Shown piece after piece: positions 43,958 to 53,803 of a stretch of 64,000 bases of DNA (positions are counted from its first letter, which is position 1; each line of letters starts with the position of its first letter). Location: assembly GCF_019443105.1 (NCBI RefSeq), contig NZ_JAHZIJ010000004.1:272376-336375 (forward strand). The letters are read 5' to 3'. The stretch is from Paenibacillus oenotherae (GTDB lineage Bacteria > Bacillota > Bacilli > Paenibacillales > Paenibacillaceae). The notes beneath the pieces are model-generated. The model did no database searches. It was not told the DNA's origin and worked only from the letters and a program-made list of their open reading frames with translations. Position numbers and translations under genes: made by a program.

Positions 43958-44509
43958 CTATAAATGCGATTGGATCGCAACGCGAATCCCCTCTAACGTG
44001 CGGTTTAACTCCACATTCTCAATGACATGCTCGCATTGTTTCCGGTAAACAACCTCTTCTGTATATTGCTCCAGATAGCGGTCAACCACATCGAAGGACA
44101 TTCCCTTGCTCTCCAAACGCTCTCTGACTGTTCCTTTGTCGACATAAATAAACAGCCGCACTACCTTGTCGCCGTAAAGCTTCTTCACCATAGTTGCTGC
44201 TTCACTGTTGAGAATAAGATAGACATGCCGGCCATTCTGCAAGGGCTCATCAAGCTCCCTGCTGAGAACGCCATAACGCTCTTTGCCTATTGTTGCGGTC
44301 TGAAGAAACTTGCCTTGCCCGTCAAACTCATTGAACTGCTCTCTGGTGATGTAATGATAATCCTGCTTCTTCCCATTCGTTTCACGAGCTTCACGTGTTG
44401 TACATGACAACACAGGAACGATGCCGAGCTCGGTTCCAATACGGTGAGCGATTGTCTTTCTGCCTGAGCCACTCGTTCCGGTAAATACGAATATATACGG
44501 TCCTGCCAT
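43958..44509 (-). CDS. Guanylate kinase-like protein
   Basis: 183 residues with the guanylate kinase fold: P-loop GTSGSGRKTIAHRIG (about 11-25), SCTTREARETNGKKQDYHYI for GMP binding, FLQTATIGKERYGV and VYLILNSEAATMV. The P-loop has Arg-Lys where house-keeping Gmk has Gly-Lys spacing GPSGVGKGT, and the protein is shorter than most. It may be a paralogue with another role rather than the essential enzyme. AGGGGGCG precedes the ATG. Confidence 0.85.
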   Translation of the reverse strand: MAGPYIFVFTGTSGSGRKTIAHRIGTELGIVPVLSCTTREARETNGKKQDYHYITREQFNEFDGQGKFLQTATIGKERYGVLSRELDEPLQNGRHVYLILNSEAATMVKKLYGDKVVRLFIYVDKGTVRERLESKGMSFDVVDRYLEQYTEEVVYRKQCEHVIENVELNRTLEGIRVAIQSHL

Positions 44510-44655
44510 ACATAAACGCCCCCTTCAATTGCTGTATTGTAAGGAGAATCTAGGAGTACAGAACTAATTCGACATCTGAGAGGGATTTTCCTGTTAGTGG
44601 TGCGCGCTGCAGCTCAAAACATAATCTGCGATTAATCCAAGGCAGCATCTGCCCC

Positions 44656-47208
44656 TTAATCTCCTTGCTTGCCACCCAGAAGCAGACGCTCGATTCCTTC
44701 CACCGGCAGCGGCCTGCTGAGCAGATAGCCCTGAACCTCGTCACATTTTCTGCTGGTTAGAAAAGCGAGCTGCTCCTTCGTCTCCACACCTTCTGCAACA
44801 ACCTTCAGGCCAAGCCTGCGTCCAAGAGCGATGATCGTCTTCGTAATTGCAGTATCCCTTACCCCGTTCGGCACATCCTGAATGAATGAGCGGTCGATCT
44901 TCAGCGCATCGATTGGGAAGTGCTTTAGATAAGTAAAAGAAGAGTAGCCTGTGCCGAAATCATCGATCGACAGGTAGACACCCAATTCCTTGAGCTGCTT
45001 GAGCTTGCGAATTACATCCTCTTCACTTCGCATCACCATGCTCTCGGTCAATTCCAGCTCCAGCTTATCCGGCGGCATCGCGGTCTCCTCCAGAATCTGG
45101 CGGATCAACTCCACGAATTCATCCCGTCCGAACTGCACGACCGAAATGTTCACCGATATGCGCAGCGGCGGCACTCCCTGCCTCTCCCATTCCTTGTACT
45201 GCTTGCAGGCCGTACGCAGCACCCATTCTCCGAGGGGAATGATAAGACCTGTCTCCTCTGCCAGCGGAATGAAGTCCTTGGGCATTCTAACCCGTCCCGC
45301 TCCAGCAGGCATCCACCTGATCAAGGCCTCCAATCCGACGATGCGGCTGCTCGCGGCTTCCAGACGGGGCTGATAATAGAGACACAGCTCATTCTCTTCC
45401 AGCGCTTTGCGCAGATCGTACATGAATTGAAGCCGTTCCAGCGTGCTCTCATTCATACTTTGGTTGAAGAATTGATACTTGTTCCTTCCATGGCTCTTGG
45501 CATAATACAGCGCTGTATCCGCACGTTTGATCAGTTCTGCGCTTTCCTTGCCGTCATCAGGGAATATGCTAATGCCGATGCTTGCGGATACTACGATATG
45601 ATGACCGCTTATCTCCATGGATGCGGATAAGGCCTCAATAATTTTCTGCGCCGTTCTACCTGCATAGTGCGGCTCTTCCAGACCCGGCAAGAGCAGCAGA
45701 AACTCGTCACCGCCCATGCGCGATACAACAGCCTTGCCATCCACACTTTGCTTGATCCGTTCGGAAATAATACGAAGCAATTGATCTCCCGCATCATGCC
45801 CCAATGTATCATTGATATTCTTGAAATGGTCGAGGTCGATGAACAGCACGGCGGCCTTCATCCGTTGTCTCTCCGCTTCATCCAGCGCCATAAGCAGCTT
45901 CTGCTGGAAAAATGTGCGGTTCGGCAGATCAGTCAATGAATCGTAGAAGGCCAGATACTCGATTCGTTCCGTTTGCCGCTTGCTTTCCTCCAGCGTGTGG
46001 CCGAATGCCTCCACCATCTTATTAAACGCCGTTCCCACATGGTACAGCTCATCCTTCGTATCCAAAGCGACACGTGCAGTGAGATCTCCCCCAATAATGC
46101 GAAGAGCAGTCCGCTTCAATACAAAGACGACATGAATAACAGAATAGTAGAAAGCGATAAAAATATACAGTACCATCGCAACAGACAGGATGGAGAGTCC
46201 GACAATCCATAATTTCCGCTGCTGCAGCTCTGAGATTCGTTCTGTCAGCATCGTATGAAGCAGCGGTGATTCCAGGTCGTTCAAAAGGTATGCTTCCTCA
46301 AGAGCATCCGTTCCAATTCGGAACAGCTCGGCGGGCACAATCGCAATCTGCTCACTCTGGACGATTCGCCGATCCAACAGCCTCAGGAAAGTATGCGTGC
46401 TGTCCACGAATGATTGGAGACGGGGATGCAGCTCTTCAAGATTGCTGCTGCCCGCGAGCTTCTTATTCGCCTCCATGTCCAGATCGGCCAGATCGGTACG
46501 AATCATGCCAGAGAGAACGATCAAGCGCGTCTTCTCCTCTGCTGTTATAAACCCGACAGAGGCAATGCCTGCCCCTGTTCCTCTAACTTGGCCCAGCCGC
46601 TCTGCTATAGTGGGAAGCTTGCTAGTTATGGAATCCATCATATAGTAGGTGTCCTGCCCTGGATCAAGCTTCAAGCCTGATGTATCGCGAATATGACCCA
46701 TCAGATGCAGCACGTTTGCTACAATATCGGAATGTTTCTTGAAGCTGATCCCGCTCAGCAAAGAACGCTGGGATCGGTTATTCGGGACATTGTTCGGGTA
46801 GTCCTCCTCCAGAAGCGTACTCCATTGCTCCTTGATTTCCGTCCACCGGTCACCGATCTGAAGCCCGTTCCCAAGTTCATCATTCACGCGGTCAATCGAC
46901 TCGACTGCTTGCCTGATGTCATTCTCCGTACGGATAATTTGCTCTGAAAAGGAAGTATCACCCAACAAATAAGCATTAACTTCGCCGCGATGGCGCTGCA
47001 GCTTCTCAAGAAATTGTCTAATGTGATTGGTATAGCGAATTCCTTGAATTTCCTTACGGGCAAATACAATCTCACGGTCGATATCCGAGATTAACAGCTG
47101 CACAGCCAACCCAACAGGCAAAAAGCATAGGAGCCCGATTAGTGCAAATTTCTGCAAGTAATTCAGCCTGTTCATTAATCCGACCGCGGGAAATAGAATA
47201 CGTTTCAT
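44656..47208 (-). CDS. Membrane GGDEF-EAL protein (cyclic-di-GMP turnover)
   Basis: ATG 47208 gives 850 residues; the frame upstream to 47343 lacks a ribosome site. Layout: membrane segment (LQKFALIGLLCFLPVGLAVQL), extracellular helical sensor domain of about 330 residues, second membrane segment (LWIVGLSILSVAMVLYIFIAFYY is one run), and HAMP (ALRIIGGDLTARVAL). A GGDEF domain (intact MGGDEF near 498) and an EAL domain (GLEALIRW near 626, later DDFGTGYSSFTYLK) follow. Both signatures are intact, so it could make and break cyclic-di-GMP. The sensor ligand is unknown. Confidence 0.94.
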   Translation of the reverse strand: MKRILFPAVGLMNRLNYLQKFALIGLLCFLPVGLAVQLLISDIDREIVFARKEIQGIRYTNHIRQFLEKLQRHRGEVNAYLLGDTSFSEQIIRTENDIRQAVESIDRVNDELGNGLQIGDRWTEIKEQWSTLLEEDYPNNVPNNRSQRSLLSGISFKKHSDIVANVLHLMGHIRDTSGLKLDPGQDTYYMMDSITSKLPTIAERLGQVRGTGAGIASVGFITAEEKTRLIVLSGMIRTDLADLDMEANKKLAGSSNLEELHPRLQSFVDSTHTFLRLLDRRIVQSEQIAIVPAELFRIGTDALEEAYLLNDLESPLLHTMLTERISELQQRKLWIVGLSILSVAMVLYIFIAFYYSVIHVVFVLKRTALRIIGGDLTARVALDTKDELYHVGTAFNKMVEAFGHTLEESKRQTERIEYLAFYDSLTDLPNRTFFQQKLLMALDEAERQRMKAAVLFIDLDHFKNINDTLGHDAGDQLLRIISERIKQSVDGKAVVSRMGGDEFLLLLPGLEEPHYAGRTAQKIIEALSASMEISGHHIVVSASIGISIFPDDGKESAELIKRADTALYYAKSHGRNKYQFFNQSMNESTLERLQFMYDLRKALEENELCLYYQPRLEAASSRIVGLEALIRWMPAGAGRVRMPKDFIPLAEETGLIIPLGEWVLRTACKQYKEWERQGVPPLRISVNISVVQFGRDEFVELIRQILEETAMPPDKLELELTESMVMRSEEDVIRKLKQLKELGVYLSIDDFGTGYSSFTYLKHFPIDALKIDRSFIQDVPNGVRDTAITKTIIALGRRLGLKVVAEGVETKEQLAFLTSRKCDEVQGYLLSRPLPVEGIERLLLGGKQGD

Positions 47209-47617
47209 GCTGCTATTGCCCCCTGAGAAGAAGTTGCGCAAAGGTAACGGACTAACAAATAAAGCTCCGCAAGCATGCGGAAAGCCAGTACAACGCTTCC
47301 GGCGTCTACCAGTAACCGCGCCTTGCAGAGCTTCTATGCCCATGCCATCGCGCCATGAAATCCCGACTTAAAGCCTATTTCTCTAGTTAATTTATACTAT
47401 GAAGTATAGTGTAGAGCGAAACAAAATGTCAACAATTATAACATTATGTGTAATTGCATTCGTGTCCATAGCAGCTGTTGATTTGCCGCGCTGGCCCCAT
47501 GTTCAAGAAGCGACAGAACACTGCTTCTCAAAAAATTTACACAAGTGGATGGGCTATTGCCGCATACAATTAACCGGAGACATCTACCTAACCCACTATA
47601 GCAAAGGAGACACGCAT

Positions 47618-48541
47618 ATGTGGTATAACTGGTACACACCCGGCCAATCGCCGGGAGGATGTGATTATACTTACCCCGCCTACCCAAGCGCAGCCAGCTA
47701 TGGATACGACCCCTCACGCGGCCTGTTCCCCGGCGGCATGGGACCGGGCGGCATGGGGCCGGGCGGCATGGGACCCGGCGGCATGGGACCCGGTGGTATG
47801 GGACCCGGCGGTATGGGACCCGGCGGGCCGGGCGGCATGTTCCCGTTTCCCCCAGGTCCAGGCCCTGGACCCGGACCTGGACCCGGACCTGGACCTGGAC
47901 CTGGACCTGGCCCTGGACCCGGACCCGGACCGGGTCCAGGGCCATTCCCGCCGCCATTCCCTCCACCATTCCCGCCGCCATTCCCTCCACCATTCCCGCC
48001 ACCGTTCCCTCCACCATTCCCGCCGCCATTCCCTCCACCATTCCCGCCACCGTTCCCTCCACCATTCCCGCCACCGTTCCCTCCACCGTTCCCTCCACCG
48101 TTCCCTCCACCGTTCCCTCCACCATTCCCGAACTTTGTCACAGTTATTATTAATGGGGGCCGTTTCTTCCCTTGGGTAACACAAAGCTATAGGATCCGTT
48201 TCTTCCCGGGCATTACAATTGCCCGAGCGTTGGCCTCCACAGGCGTCGTACGATTCGGGCCTGGCGGCCAAATTGTCTCCGTTAACGGAGTCGTAATTAT
48301 TGGCAGTGTCGACTACATCCTGCGCATTAACGGTCGCCGCATCCCGAATAATCTTCTTTATCTGCAGCTTCAACGCGGCGATACAGTCGGACTGGAGCTT
48401 ATTGTTACAGCCAGAGGAGACGAAGATTCCCAAGATACGGAGGCAGGAGCCGCCAACGAGGAGCAAATCCATCTGGAATACAGTCTGAGTCAGGATGAAG
48501 CTGCGGAAGATCCTCAAGAAACGTCGCAAGACACTCTCTGA
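47618..48541 (+). CDS. Gly/Pro repeat protein with C-terminal DUF4430/SLBB-like domain
   Basis: ATG 47618 is chosen because AAAGGAGA lies 7 nt upstream; the frame before it is unsupported. 307 residues: a Tyr/Trp-rich start (MWYNWYTPGQ), six GPGGM repeats, about 14 PG pairs, then about 16 copies of PFPP. A folded domain of about 80 residues follows (FVTVIINGGRFF...GIVSVNGVVIIG...LLYLQLQRGDTVGLELIV pattern), resembling the ubiquitin-like DUF4430/SLBB fold. The tail is acidic (EDSQDTEAGAANEEQ). No signal peptide. It looks like a spore-coat or surface protein; function unknown. The 270 bp upstream hold a TATACT-ATGA-AGTATA palindrome near 47392. Confidence 0.8.
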   Translation: MWYNWYTPGQSPGGCDYTYPAYPSAASYGYDPSRGLFPGGMGPGGMGPGGMGPGGMGPGGMGPGGMGPGGPGGMFPFPPGPGPGPGPGPGPGPGPGPGPGPGPGPGPGPFPPPFPPPFPPPFPPPFPPPFPPPFPPPFPPPFPPPFPPPFPPPFPPPFPPPFPPPFPPPFPNFVTVIINGGRFFPWVTQSYRIRFFPGITIARALASTGVVRFGPGGQIVSVNGVVIIGSVDYILRINGRRIPNNLLYLQLQRGDTVGLELIVTARGDEDSQDTEAGAANEEQIHLEYSLSQDEAAEDPQETSQDTL

Positions 48542-48626
48542 TACAATGAATAACTGGCCCCCTTCTGTTCCCAATACTCGTCTCACAGACTAGTGGAGTC
48601 CGCCTACTCCACTACATGGCGAAGAA

Positions 48627-48751
48627 GGGGCTATCCACAAAGTTCAATATCCAATGAGTCAGTCCCAAATGATGTGAAAAGATGCCTCCAAAACCACTAA
48701 AAGTGGGACTGGAAGCATCTTTTTCACTGTATATGAGGGACTTAACAGCCC
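48627..48751. repeat. Dispersed hairpin repeat R1, copy 1
   Basis: Begins GGGGCTATCCACAAAGTTC and contains a hairpin GATGCCTCCA...CCACT-AAA-AGTGG...TGGAAGCATC; ends GGGACTTAACAGCCC. A second copy lies at 53078. The ends resemble the terminal repeats at 53431. The gap 48542-49283 holds only repeats and no gene. Confidence 0.8.
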
Positions 48752-48954
48752 TTCCTTGGTTCATGCTCGTCCACTGAGCAGGGTCCCGCATCTCCCGAGC
48801 ATTGCCCAGCGCCTTCGTACAGTCGCTTTTGGGCGGACAGCAGGTCTGCTACTCTTTCAGATAGCAGTAATTTTATTAGCCGCCATAACCTACTATCGGC
48901 TGAGGATCCCCCAAGCATTGCCTTTCCCCTTCTCCAAGTGTGGTTTGACGGCAG

Positions 48955-49152
48955 CGTGACGGAGTAAGAAGCCTGCGAATGTGCATGAATTTCGGTTACA
49001 AGACGCCATAATGGTACAATTCCTGCGATCAGGCATGTATTTGAGCAAAAATCGGCCGTTAATAAGAAAATAAAGTGAAATGCCTGCACTCTAGCAGGCA
49101 TTTCACCTTCATGGGGTCAGAAACGAGAAAATACCTGCTGTTTCGCATGTTT
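48955..49152. repeat. Hairpin-ladder repeat, copy B
   Basis: CCTGC modules at 48972, 49022, 49083 and 49134 (spacing 50, 61, 51). The first 70 bp (GTGACGGAGTAAGAAGCCTG onward) are nearly identical to copy C at 53290. Ends before a GGACTTTCGGGACGGG stretch (49182-49197) that looks like a decayed element end. Confidence 0.85.
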
Positions 49153-49283
49153 CTCCTGGCGGGAGTTGAGATCTCCAAAAAGGACTTTCGGGACGGGAAT
49201 GAACAACGGAGCGGAGCAGGGGGATGATTCTGAAGAAGCGTCAGCGATCGTAAGAACATTCCCCTGCGCAGCAACCCCTTTGT

Positions 49284-50969
49284 TCATTCCCCTCGTTCGC
49301 CACTGGCTTCTTCCTTGATCGCTTTCAACCGTTTCATAACATCATTCGCACCGCGGCCAAAATAGTCATGCAAGCCGTTATACTCGGCATACAGCTTATC
49401 GTATACGGCAACATGCTCCGGAATCGGCTTGAACGTCTCCTCCCGCACGCGGGCCATCTTCTCCGCTGCATCAACGATGCTGTCATAGCCGCCACTCGCA
49501 GCGCCAGCGGCAACCGCGCCGAACATCGCTGCTCCAAGCGCCGGTGTCTGCTTCGAAGCGGCGATCTTAATCTCGCGATTCGTAACGTCAGCATAGATCT
49601 GCATGAGCAGGCGGTTCTTTTGCGGCAAGCCGCCACAGGCATATAATTCATTAACCTCTACGCCATTATTGTGGAAGGCTTCAACAATTTTGCGTGTGCC
49701 GAATGCGGTCGCCTCCAGCAAAGCGCGATAGATCTCCTGCGGCTTGGTCAGCAGCGTAAGTCCGACAAATACACCCGTCAGATCGGTGTCCACAAGGACG
49801 GAACGGTTGCCATTCCACCAATCAAGCGCAAGCACCCCGGATTCGCCAACCTTCAGCTCGGATGCACGCTTCTCCAGCCATTCATGTACATGGACACCCT
49901 CCTGCTTCGCAGCATCCAGCACATAAGCGGGAACAGCCTCATCCACATACCAGGCAAAAATATCGCCAACCGCCGATTGTCCGGCTTCATAGCCGTAGTA
50001 GCCCGGAATAATGCCGTCCTCAACAACGCCGCACATGCCTTCAACCTGCTTCTCCTCCGAGCCCAGCAGCATATGGCAGATCGAAGTCCCCATCGCCATA
50101 ACCAGCTTGCCCGGCGCAACTACACCAACCGCAGGAACAGCGGCATGCGCATCCACATTGCCGACTGCAATTGCTGTACCGGCTGCAAGTCCCATTCTGG
50201 CTGCCATATCTGCCGTCAGCTCGCCGGCTTTCGTACCTAGCGGAAGAACTTCGCCGCGCCACTTCGTCTCGGCCAGCTCCTCCAGCCTGGGATCAAGCGC
50301 TTTCAAAAATTCCTTGTCCGGATAGCCTTCCGCCTTGTGCCAAACCGACTTATAGCCCGCTGTACAGCTGTTGCGGACGAGCTGTCCTGTCATCTGGCTG
50401 ACCACCCAATCGGTCGCTTCGACGAATTTATCCGCAATCGCATAGATTTCCGGCGCTTCATTCAAGATTTGCCAGGACTTCGCAAGCATCCATTCCGACG
50501 AGATTTTACCTCCGTAGCGTGACAAGAACGCTTCACCCCGCTGGGCCGCGATCTCGTTAATAACGTTCGCCTCATCCTGTGCAGCATGATGCTTCCACAG
50601 CTTTACCCAGCTATGCGGCTGATCCGCATAGGCCGGATCAAAGCAAAGCGGCTGCCCGGCTTCATCGATCGGAAGCATCGTGCACGCAGTGAAATCGATG
50701 CCAAGACCGATCACCTCGGCCGGATCGATACCGGATGCCTTCATGACCTCAGGCACGGATTGCTCCAACACCTCAATATAATCACGGGGGTGCTGCAGCG
50801 CCCAGTCATGCTCCAGCTTCATGCCGGATCCCGGCAATGTCTCATCGATAACGATATGGCGGTAAGGTGTTACATGCTCAGCGATCTCCGCTCCATCTGA
50901 CAATCGAACAAGCACTGCGCGTCCAGATTCTGTACCATAGTCAACGCCAATTGTATATTTGCTGCTCAT
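49284..50969 (-). CDS. araB: L-ribulokinase
   Basis: Phosphorylates L-ribulose in arabinose breakdown. ATG 50969 (GAGGAGG upstream) gives 561 residues. FGGY-kinase motifs: [17 protein letters not shown] at the start, [13 protein letters not shown], and the C-terminal [21 protein letters not shown]. Normal length. It follows araD by 32 bp in one operon. The isomerase araA is not in the window, so the pathway must be completed from elsewhere. Confidence 0.96.
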   Translation of the reverse strand: MSSKYTIGVDYGTESGRAVLVRLSDGAEIAEHVTPYRHIVIDETLPGSGMKLEHDWALQHPRDYIEVLEQSVPEVMKASGIDPAEVIGLGIDFTACTMLPIDEAGQPLCFDPAYADQPHSWVKLWKHHAAQDEANVINEIAAQRGEAFLSRYGGKISSEWMLAKSWQILNEAPEIYAIADKFVEATDWVVSQMTGQLVRNSCTAGYKSVWHKAEGYPDKEFLKALDPRLEELAETKWRGEVLPLGTKAGELTADMAARMGLAAGTAIAVGNVDAHAAVPAVGVVAPGKLVMAMGTSICHMLLGSEEKQVEGMCGVVEDGIIPGYYGYEAGQSAVGDIFAWYVDEAVPAYVLDAAKQEGVHVHEWLEKRASELKVGESGVLALDWWNGNRSVLVDTDLTGVFVGLTLLTKPQEIYRALLEATAFGTRKIVEAFHNNGVEVNELYACGGLPQKNRLLMQIYADVTNREIKIAASKQTPALGAAMFGAVAAGAASGGYDSIVDAAEKMARVREETFKPIPEHVAVYDKLYAEYNGLHDYFGRGANDVMKRLKAIKEEASGERGE

Positions 50970-51001
50970 GAAGGCGCCCTCCTCGTTGGTTGGTTGGAAC
51001 A

Positions 51002-51700
51002 TTATTGCTGTCCGTAATAGGCATTCTGGCCATGCTTGCGCAAGTAATGGCGGTCAAGCAACCGCTGATCCATTGGCCCTTGCTCGCCAGGGTTCAATTG
51101 GAAGGTATGCAGCGCCATCTTCGCCACTTCCTCAACGACAACCGCATTATGAACCGCGTTATGAGGGTCTTTGCCCCAACAAAAAGGTGCGTGGCTATTC
51201 ACAAGCGCAGCCGGAACCTGATTCGGATCAATGCCGCCTTTGGTGAAGGTCTCGATAATAACGTTGCCTGTCTCCAGCTCATAAGCGCCTTGAATCTCCG
51301 CTTCCGTCATCGGTCTGGTACAAGGAATCTCACCGTAAAAATAATCCGCATGCGTCGTTCCAAGCGCCGGTATCGCACGTCCCGCCTGCGCCCAGCTGGT
51401 GGCCCAAGGGGAATGGGTATGCACAATGCCGCCAATATCTTTGAACGCGCGGTACAGCGCGGCATGTGTCGGCGTATCGGATGAAGGCCGCAGATTCCCC
51501 TCGACAACACGGCCCTCCAGATCAACAACAACCATTTGCTCCGGCTGCAGCTCTTCATAAGGAACGCCGCTTGGCTTGATAACAACGAGTCCGCTATCGC
51601 GGTCTATTCCGCTTACATTACCCCAAGTAAAAGTGACAAGTCTGTACTTGGGCAGCTCCATATTCGCTTCCCAGACAGCTTTCTTCAATGATTCCAGCAT
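51002..51700 (-). CDS. araD: L-ribulose-5-phosphate 4-epimerase
   Basis: Class II aldolase fold, converts L-ribulose 5-phosphate to D-xylulose 5-phosphate. 232 residues with [24 protein letters not shown], zinc histidines in [16 protein letters not shown] and the third in a later HAPF stretch. AGAGGT precedes the ATG. First gene of the araD-araB operon; an AraR operator lies 130 bp upstream. Confidence 0.96.
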   Translation of the reverse strand: MLESLKKAVWEANMELPKYRLVTFTWGNVSGIDRDSGLVVIKPSGVPYEELQPEQMVVVDLEGRVVEGNLRPSSDTPTHAALYRAFKDIGGIVHTHSPWATSWAQAGRAIPALGTTHADYFYGEIPCTRPMTEAEIQGAYELETGNVIIETFTKGGIDPNQVPAALVNSHAPFCWGKDPHNAVHNAVVVEEVAKMALHTFQLNPGEQGPMDQRLLDRHYLRKHGQNAYYGQQ

Positions 51701-51829
51701 CTACAGATGACCTCTTTCTTCATGTCCGTGGCTACAGCTCGCTTCGCCTTAATACTGCCAAGTACTGTATTTATGCTGATTCCTATAGTTGAACGGACAT
51801 GTTGATGTATATCATTGTAGATTATTATA

Positions 51830-51845
51830 ACTTGTACGTACAAGT
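51830..51845. promoter_or_regulatory. AraR operator upstream of araD
   Basis: ACTTGTACGTACAAGT is a perfect 16-bp palindrome, matching the ATTTGTACGTACAAAT type of AraR boxes except in the outer bases. It lies between araD and the araR stop. Confidence 0.92.
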
Positions 51846-51865
51846 GTGTCACGATTTATTTTTAG

Positions 51866-52987
51866 CTAATCATTTGCCAGCGGTGCCGTAGATTCCCGGA
51901 TAATCAGCTTGGGCTCGTAGATGATATCGGCTGCTGGCCCGGCATTCCCTTTATTCGGGCGTTCGAGAAGACGAGCCAGCAATTGCACGGCATCCTCGCC
52001 CATTCTGGTCTTGGGATGCTCGATCGTCGTCAACTTCACTTCCGTTGCCGTCGCAAGGGTCGCATCGTCATAGCCAACAATTGACAAGTCCCCCGGAACA
52101 CTCAGTCCAACGCGGCGGATGACATCCAGCAGCCTTACTGCCAGCTCATCGTTGTAGCATACAATAGCGGTCGGGCGCACGGACGGCGGTTGCGCCAGCA
52201 GCTCGGCCAATGCTTCCGCCGGCTTCGTCGTCTTCTCCTCCGTTGTATAACGGATCAGCTGATCCGTCTCCAGCGGCAGCTGCCGTTCCCGCAGACAGCG
52301 CAGAAAACCGCGCATCCTGTAGACACCCTGGAAATCATCCGTCTTGAAAAAGCCGGCAATCCGCTTGTGCCCAAGCTTCGCCAGATACTCCGTCGCGCGG
52401 AGGCCGCCAAGCTCGTCATCCACCTTGAGACATGGCGCATCCAGATCGCTGTACCGTTCATTCAGCATGACAAACGGAATTTTGCGCGCTTCCAGAGCGA
52501 GGAAATAATCAAGATTGGGATTGCCCTCCGCACTCTTGGTCGGCTCAATAATAAGGCCGCTCAGTCCCTGCTTCAGCATGGACTCCAATGTATCGCGTTC
52601 CTTGGCCTTCTCATTATCTGTGCTGGCAAGCAGCAATCTCGCGCCTTGCAAGCGCAGTGCAGACTCCACGCCACGTACTATGGTAGGAAAAATATAATCG
52701 GAAATATGTGTTGTCATCATGCCGATCGTGAGCCCTTCTGATGCCGTCCGGCTTCCGCCCCCGGCGATGTCCGCGACAAAGGTGCCCTTGCCCTGGGCAC
52801 GGTACAGCCAGCCTTCGGCCTCAAGATCGCCAAGTGCCTGCCGCACGGTCTGGCGGCTCATGCCGAACCTTGCAGCAATCTCATTCTCGGAGGGAAGCTT
52901 GTCATGCGGATTAAACTGCGCCATTGCGATCCACGACACAATCTCTTCCTTCAGCTTTATATATTTTGGCGTGATGGATTCTTTCAC
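51866..52987 (-). CDS. araR: Arabinose repressor AraR (GntR/LacI chimera)
   Basis: N-terminal GntR winged helix (PKYIKLKEEIVSWI, LPSENEIAARFGMSRQTVRQALGDLEAEG) joined to a LacI-type sugar domain (IGMMTTHISDYIFPTIVRGVE onward, VGYDDATLATATEVKLTTIEHP). GTG 52987 is chosen over GTG 52999 because GAGGTG lies 9 nt upstream; 373 residues. It binds the ara operators and releases them with L-arabinose. One operator lies before araD and one 60 bp upstream of its own start, implying autoregulation. Confidence 0.95.
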   Translation of the reverse strand: MKESITPKYIKLKEEIVSWIAMAQFNPHDKLPSENEIAARFGMSRQTVRQALGDLEAEGWLYRAQGKGTFVADIAGGGSRTASEGLTIGMMTTHISDYIFPTIVRGVESALRLQGARLLLASTDNEKAKERDTLESMLKQGLSGLIIEPTKSAEGNPNLDYFLALEARKIPFVMLNERYSDLDAPCLKVDDELGGLRATEYLAKLGHKRIAGFFKTDDFQGVYRMRGFLRCLRERQLPLETDQLIRYTTEEKTTKPAEALAELLAQPPSVRPTAIVCYNDELAVRLLDVIRRVGLSVPGDLSIVGYDDATLATATEVKLTTIEHPKTRMGEDAVQLLARLLERPNKGNAGPAADIIYEPKLIIRESTAPLAND

Positions 52988-53047
52988 GTTGCGTAGCACC
53001 TCTATTCACATAATCAACTTGTATGCTTGCAGTATAACACGATGCCA

Positions 53048-53063
53048 ACTTGTACGTACATAA
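53048..53063. promoter_or_regulatory. AraR operator upstream of araR
   Basis: ACTTGTACGTACATAA matches 13 of the 16 bases of the operator at 51830. Repeat R1 copy 2 starts only 15 bp further upstream. Confidence 0.8.
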
Positions 53064-53077
53064 TAGTCCGAACAAAT

Positions 53078-53214
53078 GGTGCTCTCCGAAAAGCCCAATA
53101 TCCAAGGAGCCAGTCCCAAATGATGTGAAAAGATGCCTCCAAAACCACTAAAAGTGGAACCGGAAGCATCTATTTCATTGCATATCTTCATTGTATACGG
53201 GGGACTTAGCGGGG
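53078..53214. repeat. Dispersed hairpin repeat R1, copy 2
   Basis: From AATATCCAAGGAGCCAGTCC on it is over 85 percent identical by eye to copy 1 for about 75 bp, including the GATGCCTCCA...GGAAGCATC hairpin. It abuts the araR control region. Confidence 0.8.
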
Positions 53215-53528
53215 ATTCTGTCTGAAATCATCAAACAACTTTATGGGCACCCCTTCATGGACAGCCCTTCTCCAACTGCTTTGAAGGCAGCCTGACGGAG
53301 TAAGAAGCCTGCGAATGTGCATGAATTTCGGTTACAAGTCGCCATAACGGTAAAATGCCTGCGATAATACATGAATTTTTGGGGAAAATCAGCCGATAAG
53401 GAGAAATGAAGGTAAGATACCTGCACTCTGCAGGCTGCCCAGAAAGTCTGTTGGAGCGCTTCCGTTAGCTAAGCTTCTAAGCGTATGAGAGTGAGTGACT
53501 GCAACACATTCGGTTGGTGGTGGGAGGG

Positions 53529-53714
53529 AAGCCTGCCAAAGTGCAGGAATTTCAGCTAAAAGTAGCTATTATAGGAAGAATGCCTGCGATTGCGCAGGAA
53601 TATATGGCCGATCGGTCCGATAGAGGGAAAACATGGCGAAAATCCTGCGCTTTGGCAGGCATTCGGTCTTTATCAAACAGAAAGGATAAAAAGCCAGCCT
53701 ATTCGCAGGCTTTT
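53529..53714. repeat. Hairpin-ladder repeat, copy D (inside the element)
   Basis: Modules at 53532, 53583, 53644 and 53694 (spacing 51, 61, 50). Closest to copy A (shared GCGATTG-GCAGGAATAT and ACATGGCGAAAAT/ATATGGCGAAAT stretches). Confidence 0.85.
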
Positions 53715-53757
53715 GAGAAAGTCCGGCGGACTTTCCGTCAACCGACCTCTAACGTGC

Positions 53758-53803
53758 AAGAGTGATTGACTACCGAACATCCGGTCGGTAGATTTCACTC
53801 TTT
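53758..53803 (+). terminator. Terminator-like hairpin within the element
   Basis: AAGAGTGA...CTACCGA pairs with TCGGTAG...TCACTCTT, followed by TTCATT on the plus strand. No plus-strand gene precedes it. A 19-bp palindrome GAAAGTCC-GGC-GGACTTTC lies at 53717-53735. Confidence 0.6.

Noticed and set aside
47436-48586. Minus-strand Gly/Asn- and Trp/Arg-rich frames opposite the Gly/Pro repeat gene
   Set aside because: Repeats translate to repeats on both strands; only the plus frame has a ribosome site and a folded domain.
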